Source: Niastella yeongjuensis (GTDB taxonomy: Bacteria > Bacteroidota > Bacteroidia > Chitinophagales > Chitinophagaceae). From it: DNA of 64,000 nt. The stretch covers positions 682,001 through 746,000 of the forward strand of contig NZ_FOCZ01000003.1 in NCBI RefSeq assembly GCF_900110245.1, read 5' to 3'. The notes under the pieces are model-generated. The model was not told where the DNA came from. It saw only the letters and a list, made by a program, of their open reading frames with translations, and did not search any database. A program made the position numbers and the translations under genes. This document shows positions 1 to 9,400 of the stretch, one piece after another. How positions within the stretch are numbered: position 1 is the stretch's first letter; every line of letters starts with the position of its first letter.

Positions 1-1
1 C

Positions 2-517
2 TCCATCGAAAGCCAGATCGAGGGGCTCCACTACGGCGCCGATCATTATATCACCAAGCCTTTCAACAATGAGTTTTTGATCGCCAGCATCGATAACCTG
101 CTGCAACAGCGAAAGAAATTGTTCGAAGGACTGGTAGAGAAAAAGAAGACCATCGAACTAAGTCCCGAGCCCATCGTGATCACTTCCAAAGACGAATCTT
201 TTCTCAAGGACGTTATCAAAGTGGTAGAAAGCAAAATGGAGGACCCCGATTTTAATATCGATACAGTGGCCGAAACCATGGCTTTCAGTCGTACCAACTT
301 TTATAAGAAATTCAAAAGTCTAACCACGTTAACCCCCATGGAGTTTGTCCGCGACATGCGTTTGCAACGGGCAAAACAATACCTCGATGCCGGTGGCCAC
401 AATATTTCCGAAGTAGCCTACCTGACCGGCTTCAGCAATCCCAAATATTTCAGCACGTTGTTTAAGGAGAAGTATCATGTGTCGCCTACGGATTATGTAA
501 AGAGTAAGAATGGATAG
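2..517 (+). CDS. Hybrid two-component regulator, C-terminal fragment (receiver + AraC HTH)
   Basis: The reading frame is open from the first bases of the window, so only the last 171 residues of a longer protein are visible and no true start lies here. The fragment opens with the end of a response-regulator receiver domain (YGADHYITKPFN, carrying the conserved Lys-Pro of that fold). A short linker follows, then an AraC-type helix-turn-helix over about residues 70-171 with two HTH units (IDTVAETMAFSRTNFYKKF and ISEVAYLTGFSNPKYFSTLF). In Bacteroidota this order is the cytoplasmic end of a one-protein hybrid two-component system that senses an oligosaccharide in the periplasm and switches on a neighbouring PUL. 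The SusC/SusD/pectate lyase genes just downstream on the same strand are the likely target. A stand-alone response regulator of AraC type cannot be excluded because the upstream part is cut off. Confidence 0.85.
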   Translation, partial: SIESQIEGLHYGADHYITKPFNNEFLIASIDNLLQQRKKLFEGLVEKKKTIELSPEPIVITSKDESFLKDVIKVVESKMEDPDFNIDTVAETMAFSRTNFYKKFKSLTTLTPMEFVRDMRLQRAKQYLDAGGHNISEVAYLTGFSNPKYFSTLFKEKYHVSPTDYVKSKNG

Positions 518-659
518 CTGGTTACTTACGTGTTTATCGAGAGGCGGAGAAGGGTAGAGGGCAGAAGGCAGAGAAAAAGAAGGCCTGTTTTCTCCCTTTC
601 CAACCCTGCTTTTTGCCCTGTCAGAACCATCTCTGATTCACGTGATTATAAAAGATATC

Positions 660-703
660 CCATAGATATTCCATAGATGTTCCAGAGATGTCCCAGAGAT
701 ATC
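660..703. repeat. Four 11-bp imperfect tandem repeats
   Basis: The units CCATAGATATT, CCATAGATGTT, CCAGAGATGTC and CCAGAGATATC follow each other without a gap at 660-670, 671-681, 682-692 and 693-703. The period is close to one helical turn, so the units would face the same side of DNA. They run into the left arm of the hairpin at 692-735. They could be regulator binding sites upstream of the SusC gene or simple repeat expansion. Confidence 0.7.
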
Positions 704-735
704 CCGCCTCTTTATAGAGGTGGGATATCTCTGGG
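692..735. repeat. Strong stem-loop (19-bp stem, 6-nt loop)
   Basis: Left arm 692-710 and right arm 717-735 pair over 19 bp with one mismatch, around the loop TTTATA. There is no T-tract after either arm, so a classical intrinsic terminator is not obvious. It sits 175 bp after the regulator stop codon and may still protect or end that transcript, or be a protein-binding palindrome. Confidence 0.7.
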
Positions 736-1094
736 TAAAAGGCAAAGATTCCGTGTTTGTTCTATGAATATCCCCAGTTAATACCTGCAACAAAAATAGT
801 GTCATCAATAGTGATGGCCCGGTGAAAAGTAGGTTCAACTATAACTTGCAAAAGAATCTCAGTCTTTTATCCCATTGCCCATTGCCTTTGGTTTTCCCTA
901 CTGCCTACTGCCCACCGCCCATTGCCTTTTGTATTTCTCTCTGCCTTCTGCCCTCTGCCTTCTGCCCCGCCACATAATTCCCCAAAGCATCATTCCATCC
1001 CATAACTACTTGCATATCAATAGGAATTTCCTTACGCTGTACGCATTCAAACCATTTCTGCACAAACGGGAACCCTCCTGTAGGGGCTAATATT

Positions 1095-1102
1095 TAGGTT
1101 TG
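1095..1102 (+). promoter_or_regulatory. Possible Bacteroidota -7 box for SusC gene
   Basis: TAGGTTTG fits the Bacteroidota -7 consensus TAnnTTTG and lies 37 bp before the SusC ATG. No good TTTG -33 element is visible at the expected 19-21 bp upstream, which may fit a promoter that needs an activator such as the hybrid regulator. Confidence 0.35.
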
Positions 1103-1139
1103 TGGCAATCTCTTTTGTTAGAACCAAATGTAAACTGCC

Positions 1140-4100
1140 ATGCACAAGGAAAAAACGATTGCACGTAGACTGCTCCTATTTTTTGCCTCCCTATTATTTT
1201 GGTCGGCAACTTTCGCACAAAATGGCATCCCTGTTACGGGTACCGTACAAGACAAAGCCGGCCCATTAGAAGGAGTGAATGTGTCAGTAGCCGGAGGAAC
1301 CGGCGGTACGCTGACCGACAAAGACGGTAAATTTTCCATCACTGTTCCCGGTAAAAATGCTTCCCTTTCCATTTCTTTTATTGGTTATGTTACCCGCACC
1401 GTAGCGGTGGGCAATAACACTACTTTCAATATTACCCTGCAGACGCAGGATAAGTCGATGGATGAAGTAGTGGTGATTGGTTATGGAACGGCCAGGAAGA
1501 AAGATCTTACCGGGGCAACTGCTTCTGTAAGCGGGGCCGAGATCTCGAAGATCCCGGTAACATCCGCGGCACAGGCCATCACCGGTAAAATTGCCGGGGT
1601 GAATGTAGTTACACAAAGCGGGGCCCCCGGGGCCGATATCAACATTGTGGTACGTGGCGGTACCTCCATTACCCAGGGTAATAAACCGCTTTACATTGTA
1701 GACGGCTTTCAAATGGACGATGGGTTGAAAAATGTCGATATGAACGACATTGAAACCATCGATGTAATGAAAGACGCATCTGCAACCGCCATTTATGGCG
1801 CCCGCGGTTCAAATGGGGTAATCCTGATCACTACCAAATCGGGTAAAAGCGGAAAAACCCAGGTAACCTACAACGGCTACCAGAGTTTTGAAAAGCTGGC
1901 CAAACAGCTCGATATGATGAACCCCGAGCAGTATGCCGATTACCAGTATGAATTTCAAATACTGGCTGGTAAACCCGACAAATGGGTGAAGAACTTTGGC
2001 GGCGATGTAAACGACCCAAACTTTTACACCGGTGCGGCAAACTATATCCACAATACCTATGGTGGCCAGTCGGGCATCAACTGGCAGGATGCGGTGTTTG
2101 GCGGTACCGCCAGGTTACAAAACCATTCCCTGTCTGTAAGTGGTGGCAGCGACAAAACAAAGTTCCTGCTTAACGGAAGTTTCACCGGTCAGGATGGTAT
2201 TCTTGCCAAACATGGTTATCAAAAAATGAACCTGCGCTTTAAGATAAACCACAAGATCAACGACCGCATTCGGGTAGATTTCAATACCAATTATAATAAT
2301 ATGCAGTTGAAGGGCGGTGGTTCACTGGCCGGACAACTGAAACTGAGTTTGCTGCAACCGCCCACCGGCGGGGTGCGTTTCAACAATGACCAGCTGTTGA
2401 ATACAGATGTGAGCGAACTGCTGCAGGCAGACGATTCGCAATATGATATTTATAACCCCATCATCACCAACGATGCGGTTACTCAAACCAACTACGTTCG
2501 TCAGTATACAACCAATGCCGGCATTGATATCGATCTGCTGAAAAATCTTACCTGGCGTACACAGGGTACCTATATGTGGCAACAGACACGGGAAGATTAC
2601 TGGGACGATGGCCGTACAAAAGAATCGCAAAAATACAATGGGCCGTGGGGCAAACGTAACAACAGCGAAAAGAACAGCTGGCAGGTAACAAACACCCTCA
2701 ACTGGAAAAAGTATTTCGGCGAGCACAACCTGAATGTGATGGTAGGACAGGAGACTTTTTTAAGTGAGAACATGAACCTGGACAATACCTATTCTGATTT
2801 TCCCGATGGCAATTTTGGTTTGAACAATGTGTCCGTGGCTGGAAGATTGTTTTCCAAAGGTTCGGGCAAAACCCAGTTTGCCATTGCATCGGTCTTTGGC
2901 CGGGTGATGTACAGCTATGCTGATCGTTACCTGATTTCAGCGACTATGCGTGGTGATGGTGTTTCCAAGTTTGCGCCCGGTAAACAGTGGGGCATGCTGC
3001 CATCGGTATCAGCAGCCTGGCGCATTTCTGAAGAGAATTTCATGAAGGGCAATAAGATATTCGATCAGTTAAAATTACGGGTGGGTTATGGTACAACCGG
3101 TAACTGCAACATCAACGACTATATGTATGTGACCGGTTATCAGGCAGGTTTTTATGCCATCAACAACCAGGAAGTGGTTTCCCTGCGACCAAAAGATACG
3201 CTGGCCAATGAGAACCTGCAATGGGAAAAGACCAACTCTTTCAACGTAGGTCTCGATATGGCAGTGCTCAACAACCGCGTAAACTTAACCGTTGATTTCT
3301 ACAACCAGCAATCAAACAACCTGTTGTTGAATGCGGCCATCCCTACTTCAACCGGTTATGGCTCGCAGATCCAGAATGTGGGTGCTGTACGCAACAGAGG
3401 GGTAGAGATAGTATTGAATACCCAGAACATTGTGAACAAAAATTTTAAATGGACAACCGGTTTCAATATCTCCTTCAACCGCTCGAAAGTGCTTGACCTG
3501 TATGGTAACGGCAGTAACATTCTGTACGATGGTAATTTCATAGTGCAGGTGGGCCAGCGTTTGGGACAGTTTTACGGGTACAAATATGATGGCGTATATA
3601 CTACCGATGATTTTATTCAGAATGCAAACGGTACGTATGCTTTAAAAGACGGCGTTATCAGACTGAAAGGAGGTAATGCAGCCAATGTAAAACCGGGTGA
3701 TATAAAATTCGCGTCCACAACCGGCGAAATGGATGCCAAGAACAACCCGGTATTCAGTACAAGCGACCGCACCATTATGGGTAATGGCGAACCAAACTAT
3801 ACTGGTGGTATCACCAATAACTTTACCTATAAGGGTTTCGATCTGAGCATCTTTATGAACTTTACCGGCGGCAATAAAATATTCAATGCCAATGCCCGTC
3901 GTTTCTATGGTCCTTATCTGCCAAACGAGAACACGTTTTCGGCTATGACAAACCGATTCAGGCTTATTGATCCGGTTACCGGTAAGGAAACAACCAACCT
4001 GGCCCGCCTGGCTGAGTTGAACCCCAATCAATATTCGAAAGATCAGATCTGGAGCCTGCATGCAGACAACAGTAAATCCATCAGCGATCCTGCTATTGAT

Positions 4101-4361
4101 TATTTCCTGGAAGATGGTTCGTTCCTTCGATTGAATACAATCACCCTGGGTTATTCATTGCCGCATGACCTGTTGAAAAAAGCAGGCATCTACAATGCCA
4201 GGTTCTATGCAACCGTGAATAACATTCACACTTTTACCAAATACAGCGGGTACGATCCTGAAGTGAACAATTCAGACAAGCCTACCAAAAAAGGCGGTTA
4301 TGATGACTCCGCTTATCCCCGCTCAAAAAGTATTGTTGTTGGTTTGAACTTAACCTTCTAA
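1140..4361 (+). CDS. SusC/RagA-type TonB-dependent outer-membrane transporter
   Basis: This 1073-residue protein has the full SusC layout. A signal peptide covers about residues 1-26 and ends SATFAQ. A carboxypeptidase-regulatory-like beta-sandwich follows at about 30-105. The MDEVVVIGYGTARKKDLTGA segment at about 107 starts the TonB plug (ITGKIAGVNV, IVDGFQMDDG), and a long beta-barrel ends in the aromatic-terminated strand SIVVGLNLTF. It should form the outer-membrane channel that imports oligosaccharides with energy from TonB, with the SusD protein 23 bp downstream as its lid. The pectate-lyase-like gene next in line suggests pectin fragments as cargo. Length is normal for the family. The ATG at 1140 gives a textbook signal peptide with basic residues in front of a hydrophobic core. 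Confidence 0.95.
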   Translation: MHKEKTIARRLLLFFASLLFWSATFAQNGIPVTGTVQDKAGPLEGVNVSVAGGTGGTLTDKDGKFSITVPGKNASLSISFIGYVTRTVAVGNNTTFNITLQTQDKSMDEVVVIGYGTARKKDLTGATASVSGAEISKIPVTSAAQAITGKIAGVNVVTQSGAPGADINIVVRGGTSITQGNKPLYIVDGFQMDDGLKNVDMNDIETIDVMKDASATAIYGARGSNGVILITTKSGKSGKTQVTYNGYQSFEKLAKQLDMMNPEQYADYQYEFQILAGKPDKWVKNFGGDVNDPNFYTGAANYIHNTYGGQSGINWQDAVFGGTARLQNHSLSVSGGSDKTKFLLNGSFTGQDGILAKHGYQKMNLRFKINHKINDRIRVDFNTNYNNMQLKGGGSLAGQLKLSLLQPPTGGVRFNNDQLLNTDVSELLQADDSQYDIYNPIITNDAVTQTNYVRQYTTNAGIDIDLLKNLTWRTQGTYMWQQTREDYWDDGRTKESQKYNGPWGKRNNSEKNSWQVTNTLNWKKYFGEHNLNVMVGQETFLSENMNLDNTYSDFPDGNFGLNNVSVAGRLFSKGSGKTQFAIASVFGRVMYSYADRYLISATMRGDGVSKFAPGKQWGMLPSVSAAWRISEENFMKGNKIFDQLKLRVGYGTTGNCNINDYMYVTGYQAGFYAINNQEVVSLRPKDTLANENLQWEKTNSFNVGLDMAVLNNRVNLTVDFYNQQSNNLLLNAAIPTSTGYGSQIQNVGAVRNRGVEIVLNTQNIVNKNFKWTTGFNISFNRSKVLDLYGNGSNILYDGNFIVQVGQRLGQFYGYKYDGVYTTDDFIQNANGTYALKDGVIRLKGGNAANVKPGDIKFASTTGEMDAKNNPVFSTSDRTIMGNGEPNYTGGITNNFTYKGFDLSIFMNFTGGNKIFNANARRFYGPYLPNENTFSAMTNRFRLIDPVTGKETTNLARLAELNPNQYSKDQIWSLHADNSKSISDPAIDYFLEDGSFLRLNTITLGYSLPHDLLKKAGIYNARFYATVNNIHTFTKYSGYDPEVNNSDKPTKKGGYDDSAYPRSKSIVVGLNLTF

Positions 4362-4384
4362 GCCTAATCAAAAAAAGAACGACA

Positions 4385-6205
4385 ATGAAAAAGATACTTT
4401 ATAATATATCAATAGTTGTTTTGTCAGGAGTGATGCTTACTTCCTGCAAAAAATTTCTCGACAGAAGAAGCGAAGCTTCGTTCGACAGCGAATCAACCTT
4501 TCAGGATGCTTCCCGGGCTGAAATGGTGGTACTGGGTATTTACAGCCTTAGTTTCAACAGGGAGTTGTATTATCAGTTTGGAATGGGTACCGATGAGTGT
4601 ATTTCCACCGAAGGGGAAACCAACTCAAAGAACATGTTTGCAAACTACGTGTACTCGCCCGATATTACGCCCACAGATACCTATGCTGCCATGTATAAGG
4701 CCATCGAGTATGCAAACATCTGTATAAAAAATTTGCCCGGCATTACACCCGCCGATGATAAAGACCAAAAGAAATTGAACATGTTGCTGGGCGAAGCGTA
4801 CGCTTTGCGGGCCATGTGTTATATGAACGTGGTACGGTATTTCGGCGATGTGCCGTATCCTACCATTCCCGTTCAGGATGCCGGTACCTATACTTCTTCC
4901 CGGGTTAGCAGAGACACCATCTATGATGGTTGTGTGGCCGATCTGCAAAAAGCAGTACAGTTATTGCCCTGGAAAAGCGAAGGCATGGTGCCCACTATTG
5001 AACGGTTCACAAAAAATGCGGCCTATGGCATTCTGGCCCGTACCGCCTTGTATGCAGCCGGTTATTCATTACGCTGGGACCTGAACACGTTCGCTGCCTC
5101 CTCTATAAAACTGGCGCAGCGGAGTGATGCTGCACGCGTAAGAGAATTGTATCAGATCGCTTCCGATGCCTGCAATGCAGTGATGCAAAAAGGCGAGAAC
5201 AGTTTGCTCACCAGTTATGAAACCGTTTTTCGCGACCTGGTGAACGGCAGATATAACAATGAATCGATGCTGGAATTCGGCCAGTATGGTCCCGATGTGA
5301 ACGGTTCGGCCATTGGTTATACAAACGGCATGTTCAGCCATACCAGTTCTTTGTTTGGAAAGGCGCAGCCGGCCATGGGCGTTATGCCAACCTTTTATTT
5401 TGATTTTGAAGATGGTGATACCCGCCGCGATGTAAGTATTACCAACTACGGCATTACCGACAAAAGCGCCCGCCAGTTAAATAGTTACGGCGCCAATACC
5501 ATTGGTAAGTTCCGCGTAACCTGGAAAACCACAGCAGGTACAGGTATCAATCTACGTGATATCAACTGGCCCTGGCTGCGGTATTCCGATGTGTTGTTGA
5601 TGTATGCCGAAGCACAGAACGAATTGAACAGTGCGCCTACTCCCACTGCAATAGCCGCCTACGAACAGGTAAGAAAACGTGGCTTTGGTGGCAATGCCAC
5701 TAAAATAGGGGTTACGCCTGTTACTTACCAGGATTTCAAAAATGCGGTTATCAATGAACGCAAGCTGGAGTTATCTTTCGAAGGCTGGCGCCGGACCGAC
5801 CTGGTGCGTTGGGGCATTCAATTTGAAACCCTTACCCAAACAAAACAAAACCTGATCGATATGACGAACCACACCGGTAAATACGCCAACATCGATCTGT
5901 ACAGGACCTATAAACTCGAAACTGCCACCGGCTTCAATGATCCGGTTGTAGCCGTTCCGTTCACCGGTTTTAAAGCAAAGCTCAACACTACCGACAGCGC
6001 TACTGCCAAATCAAATGGGCTCACCATCCTGGATATGTACAGCGCCACAGCTATAAGCGGCGGTCAGGTTCTGGGCGCTACGCAAGCCTGGGTGAAAGCA
6101 ATATTCAGAGGGCTGGAGAAAAATAAAACAGAACTGTTGCCCCTGAATACGACCACTATCAATAATAATCCGGGTTTAGCCGGACAGCAACATCCGTTGT
6201 ATTAA
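4385..6205 (+). CDS. SusD/RagB-type glycan-binding lipoprotein
   Basis: The 606-residue protein starts with a lipoprotein signal peptide; the lipobox is LTSC with the lipidated Cys at residue 21. SusD hallmarks follow: an N-terminal SusD-like domain (RSEASFDSESTFQDASRAE), TPR-like helices (GEAYALRAMCYMNVVRYFGDVPY) and the late RKLELSFEGWRRTDLVRWG motif typical of RagB/SusD. It should sit on the cell surface, bind glycan and cap the SusC channel encoded immediately upstream. The close spacing supports one transcript. The family is usually 500-600 residues, so this is a long but ordinary member. Confidence 0.95.
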   Translation: MKKILYNISIVVLSGVMLTSCKKFLDRRSEASFDSESTFQDASRAEMVVLGIYSLSFNRELYYQFGMGTDECISTEGETNSKNMFANYVYSPDITPTDTYAAMYKAIEYANICIKNLPGITPADDKDQKKLNMLLGEAYALRAMCYMNVVRYFGDVPYPTIPVQDAGTYTSSRVSRDTIYDGCVADLQKAVQLLPWKSEGMVPTIERFTKNAAYGILARTALYAAGYSLRWDLNTFAASSIKLAQRSDAARVRELYQIASDACNAVMQKGENSLLTSYETVFRDLVNGRYNNESMLEFGQYGPDVNGSAIGYTNGMFSHTSSLFGKAQPAMGVMPTFYFDFEDGDTRRDVSITNYGITDKSARQLNSYGANTIGKFRVTWKTTAGTGINLRDINWPWLRYSDVLLMYAEAQNELNSAPTPTAIAAYEQVRKRGFGGNATKIGVTPVTYQDFKNAVINERKLELSFEGWRRTDLVRWGIQFETLTQTKQNLIDMTNHTGKYANIDLYRTYKLETATGFNDPVVAVPFTGFKAKLNTTDSATAKSNGLTILDMYSATAISGGQVLGATQAWVKAIFRGLEKNKTELLPLNTTTINNNPGLAGQQHPLY

Positions 6206-6332
6206 GAAGAAGACGAAGTAGGAGGTAGGAAGTAGGAAGTAAGAAGAGGTTTATTATTCAAGCCTCGAAATTGATTTCAACTTTGTATTTCCTACTTCTT
6301 ATTTCTTACATCTTACTTCTTGCTTTCTACTT
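6206..6332. repeat. Inverted word array after SusD gene
   Basis: Directly after the SusD stop codon, 6206-6248 is a purine-rich run of GAAGTAG/GTAGGAA/GTAAGAA words, and 6286-6332 is a pyrimidine-rich run of CTTCTTA/TTCTTAC/TTCTAC words. The two are approximate reverse complements and could fold into a long imperfect hairpin with a loop of about 37 nt. The rest of the gap up to the next start at 6449 shows no gene. Confidence 0.65.
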
Positions 6333-6448
6333 CAGAATTAAAGTTTCTTCAGCTACGCCATTGCACTCCCTTTTTCCCCGCTCCACATTCCTGAAAGACC
6401 AATCAAACGATTGTTAACAAATTAAACAAAGTTTAATTGTGCATTGCT

Positions 6449-9400
6449 ATGAGAAAAAACTACACTAACCGGGTACCATACCCGTCATTATTCCTCGTGT
6501 TCCTTTCTTTTTTATCCCTGCAACAACTGCATGCCCAAACCCTGGCCTTTCCCGGGGCAGAAGGTTTTGGTAAATATGCAAAGGGAGGAAGATATGGATC
6601 GGTTTACCATGTTACCAATTTAAACAATTCAGGTGCCGGCTCCTTACGCGATGCCGTTAGTGCGCCCAACCGAATTGTTGTATTCGATGTGGCCGGTGTT
6701 ATTAAGATCACGTCCCGCATTGTGGTTTCGGCCAATATTTATCTGGCTGGTCAAACTGCACCCGGTGAAGGCATTACCGTGTATGGTAATGGCTGGAGCT
6801 TTTCCGGCGCCGACAATACCATTTGCCGGTATATTAAAATAAGAATGGGTATTGTTGGGGATGACGGCAAAGATGCCAATGGACTCGCCGATGGACAAAA
6901 CGTCATCTGGGACCACTGTTCGGTATCCTGGGGGCGTGATGAGAATTTCTCTATCAACTCCACTACGGGCAAGAACATTACCATTCAGAATTGTATTATC
7001 TCCCAGGGCCTGCTCACACACTCGGCTGGTGGTCTGATGCAGGTAGACAGCATCACCCTATACCGTAACCTGTATGTAGACAACAGCACCCGCAACAACA
7101 AGATAAAAGGCGTTAACCAGTATGTAAACAATATTGTTTACAACTGGAAAGATGGCGCTTATATCATGGGGGGCGAATCGGAAGGCCAGACTTATGCCAA
7201 CGCCATCGGCAGTTGTTTTATCAAGGGACCTTCAAACGGTGTACCGCCTTTCAATTTAGGCAACCTTAATTACCACATTTATCAAACAGACAATATTTTC
7301 GACAGCAGCCGCAATGGCCAGTTCGACCCGTATACCATTCCGCCGGCAGAATTTGTAGGGCCGCCGGATTTTCAGTCTACTCCATATCCCTTTCCAGTGT
7401 TGCCAACCGTTCCAGCCAACACATTGGTGAATACGTTATTACCGACCGTTGGCGCCAGTTTGCCTTACCGCGATTATGCCGACTATTATGTAGTGAACGA
7501 AGTAAAATCATTTGGTAAGAAAGGGGAACTGATCGCCAATGAAAACTCATTGCCTTTTGGTGCGCCCAGTTCCTGGAATTTATGGCCCGGAACACCACGT
7601 ATCGATACCGATAACGACGGTATGCCCGATGCATGGGAATCGGCGAATGGTACCAATCCTTCGGCAGACGACGCCATGGTGATCACTGCCAATGGATATG
7701 CCAACATAGAAAATTACATCAACAGTATTACGGCCAGCAATTCGCAAGACTATTTACGCGCCCCGATGAAACTGAAACAGGATTCAGCTATCCAAAGCGC
7801 GGTATATCTTTCCTGGCTCGATTATACCGAGAAAGAACAAGGCTACATCGTAGAAAGAATGGTCAATGGTGCCTGGACGCAAATTGGCACCACCGGGGTT
7901 AATGTAAACTATTTTGCTTTAACAGGCATGCAGCCCGAAGAATCTGATACCTTTCGTGTAAAAGCGTTCAATGCATTGGGTGAGTCGGGTTATTCAAATG
8001 AACTGATCGCAAAAAGCAAACCAGTGGAAGTGCCCGTGCTGAATCCCGGCACCTTTACACCTGCATTAACCTGGACGGGTGCGTTGAGTACCGACTGGGA
8101 TAAAACCACCAAAAACTGGACAGACAGTACCAATACCCCCGCGTTGTTTACCGACAGCAGTTCCCTTACTTTCCCTGAATCGGGTCAGGCAGGAAGAACG
8201 GTAAACATTATAGCGCCCATGGCGGCCGGTGATGTGCTGGTGAATGGCAATGGCAATTATACCTTCTCCGGCGCTGGTAATATAACCGGTACCAAATCAC
8301 TAAACAAAGCCGGCAGTGGTTCCTTATCGCTGCTTACCAATAATACTTATACGGGTACCACGGTTTTACACGGTGGTACTATTGGGATGAATTCTTTGAC
8401 GAATGGGGGAGTGCCCAGTTCAATTGGGGCCTCTGCCAACTACGCCTTCAACTGGGTTTGGAAAGGCGGCAGCTGGATGTACACCGGTGCTACAACCAGT
8501 ACCGACCGGAATGCAACACTGGATGCTACTACTGAATTCAATGTAAGTAACCCGGGCAGCACCGTAACCTTTACGGGTGTGTTGTCGGGCGATGGCGGAT
8601 TGATAAAATCCGGTGCGGGTAGAATGGTGGTAAAAAATGCCAATCCTTATGCCGGTGAAACGGTTATCAATGGCGGTATTCTGGAAGTGAGTCCGGTGAG
8701 TGCTGCTACAGCCGCCGGTGATATCATCGATAACAACCAGGGCATCGGTACTTCGAATGTGCTGCGGCTGCACAATGGCAGCTATGTTACCAGCAATGGC
8801 AGTGGTACCATTTATGAGAATTATCCGCTGCAATTATACATCGACGACAGCACGGTGAATGGTTTTACCTGCGATCGCAATGCCAACCTGAATATGACGG
8901 TACATGGCGGCGGCATCCTGAATTATACCATTCCCTATTTAAGAGAGATCATTCAGGGCGACTGGAGCGACTTTACCGGCACGCTGGTTGCCAATGGTAT
9001 CAATACAGATGATACATATAGCCTGTTGCCAATCGATAACGGCACCGGGTTCCCCAATAACCGTCTTGTTATTACCGGCAATACCAAAATTGCCGCCTAT
9101 AGCAACAATAACACATTTTCTATTGGCGGGTTAAGTGGTAATGCTGGAACCTGGCTTTCTTGTGGAGGGACAAAATCACCCACCTTTGGCAATGGCTTCA
9201 CTACGTATGTGGTAGGTGGCATGGGTACCGATGAAACCTTTAACGGCATCATCAATAACCACCTGTACGGAAATGCGGCTGATGGCAATGCCACTACTAC
9301 CATTGTTAAGACCGGTACCGGACTATGGCGGTTGAACGGCGACAACACTTACATTGGTACTACTACCGTAGAAGGTGGTAAACTGATTGTGAACGGCGCC

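Larger units (their letters stand above)
556..956. repeat. Long-range inverted repeat in word arrays
   Basis: Positions 556-574 (AGAGGGCAGAAGGCAGAGA) are the exact reverse complement of 938-956, 19 of 19 bases, about 363 bp apart. Each arm lies in a larger degenerate array: purine-rich GAAGGCAGAGGG-like words on the left, CTTCTGCCCTCTGCC-like words at 871-967 on the right. Two other intergenic regions (6206-6332 and 41818-41922) have the same layout with different words. The function is unknown; a long RNA hairpin or a processed 3' end is conceivable. Confidence 0.75.
518..1139. other. 622-bp intergenic region with repeats and a hairpin
   Basis: No credible gene is present. The stretch holds a purine-rich word array (about 541-590), four 11-bp imperfect tandem repeats (660-703), a strong stem-loop (692-735), a pyrimidine-rich array of 8-15 base words built on CCCATTGCC, CTACTGCC and CTTCTGCC (871-967), and a possible promoter -7 box just before the SusC gene. 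The open frames here only translate the low-complexity words. Confidence 0.7.

Noticed and set aside
638-838. 66-codon minus-strand frame
   Set aside because: It runs through the tandem repeats and hairpin; composition is explained by them.
875-1090. Open frame of 71 codons upstream of the first SusC gene
   Set aside because: It only translates the CTGCC-word repeat array into a Leu/Cys/Pro-rich string without homology-like features.
6434-6441. TAATTGTG as -7 box of the pectate-lyase gene
   Set aside because: It lies only 8 bp before the chosen ATG, leaving no reasonable leader, and has one mismatch.
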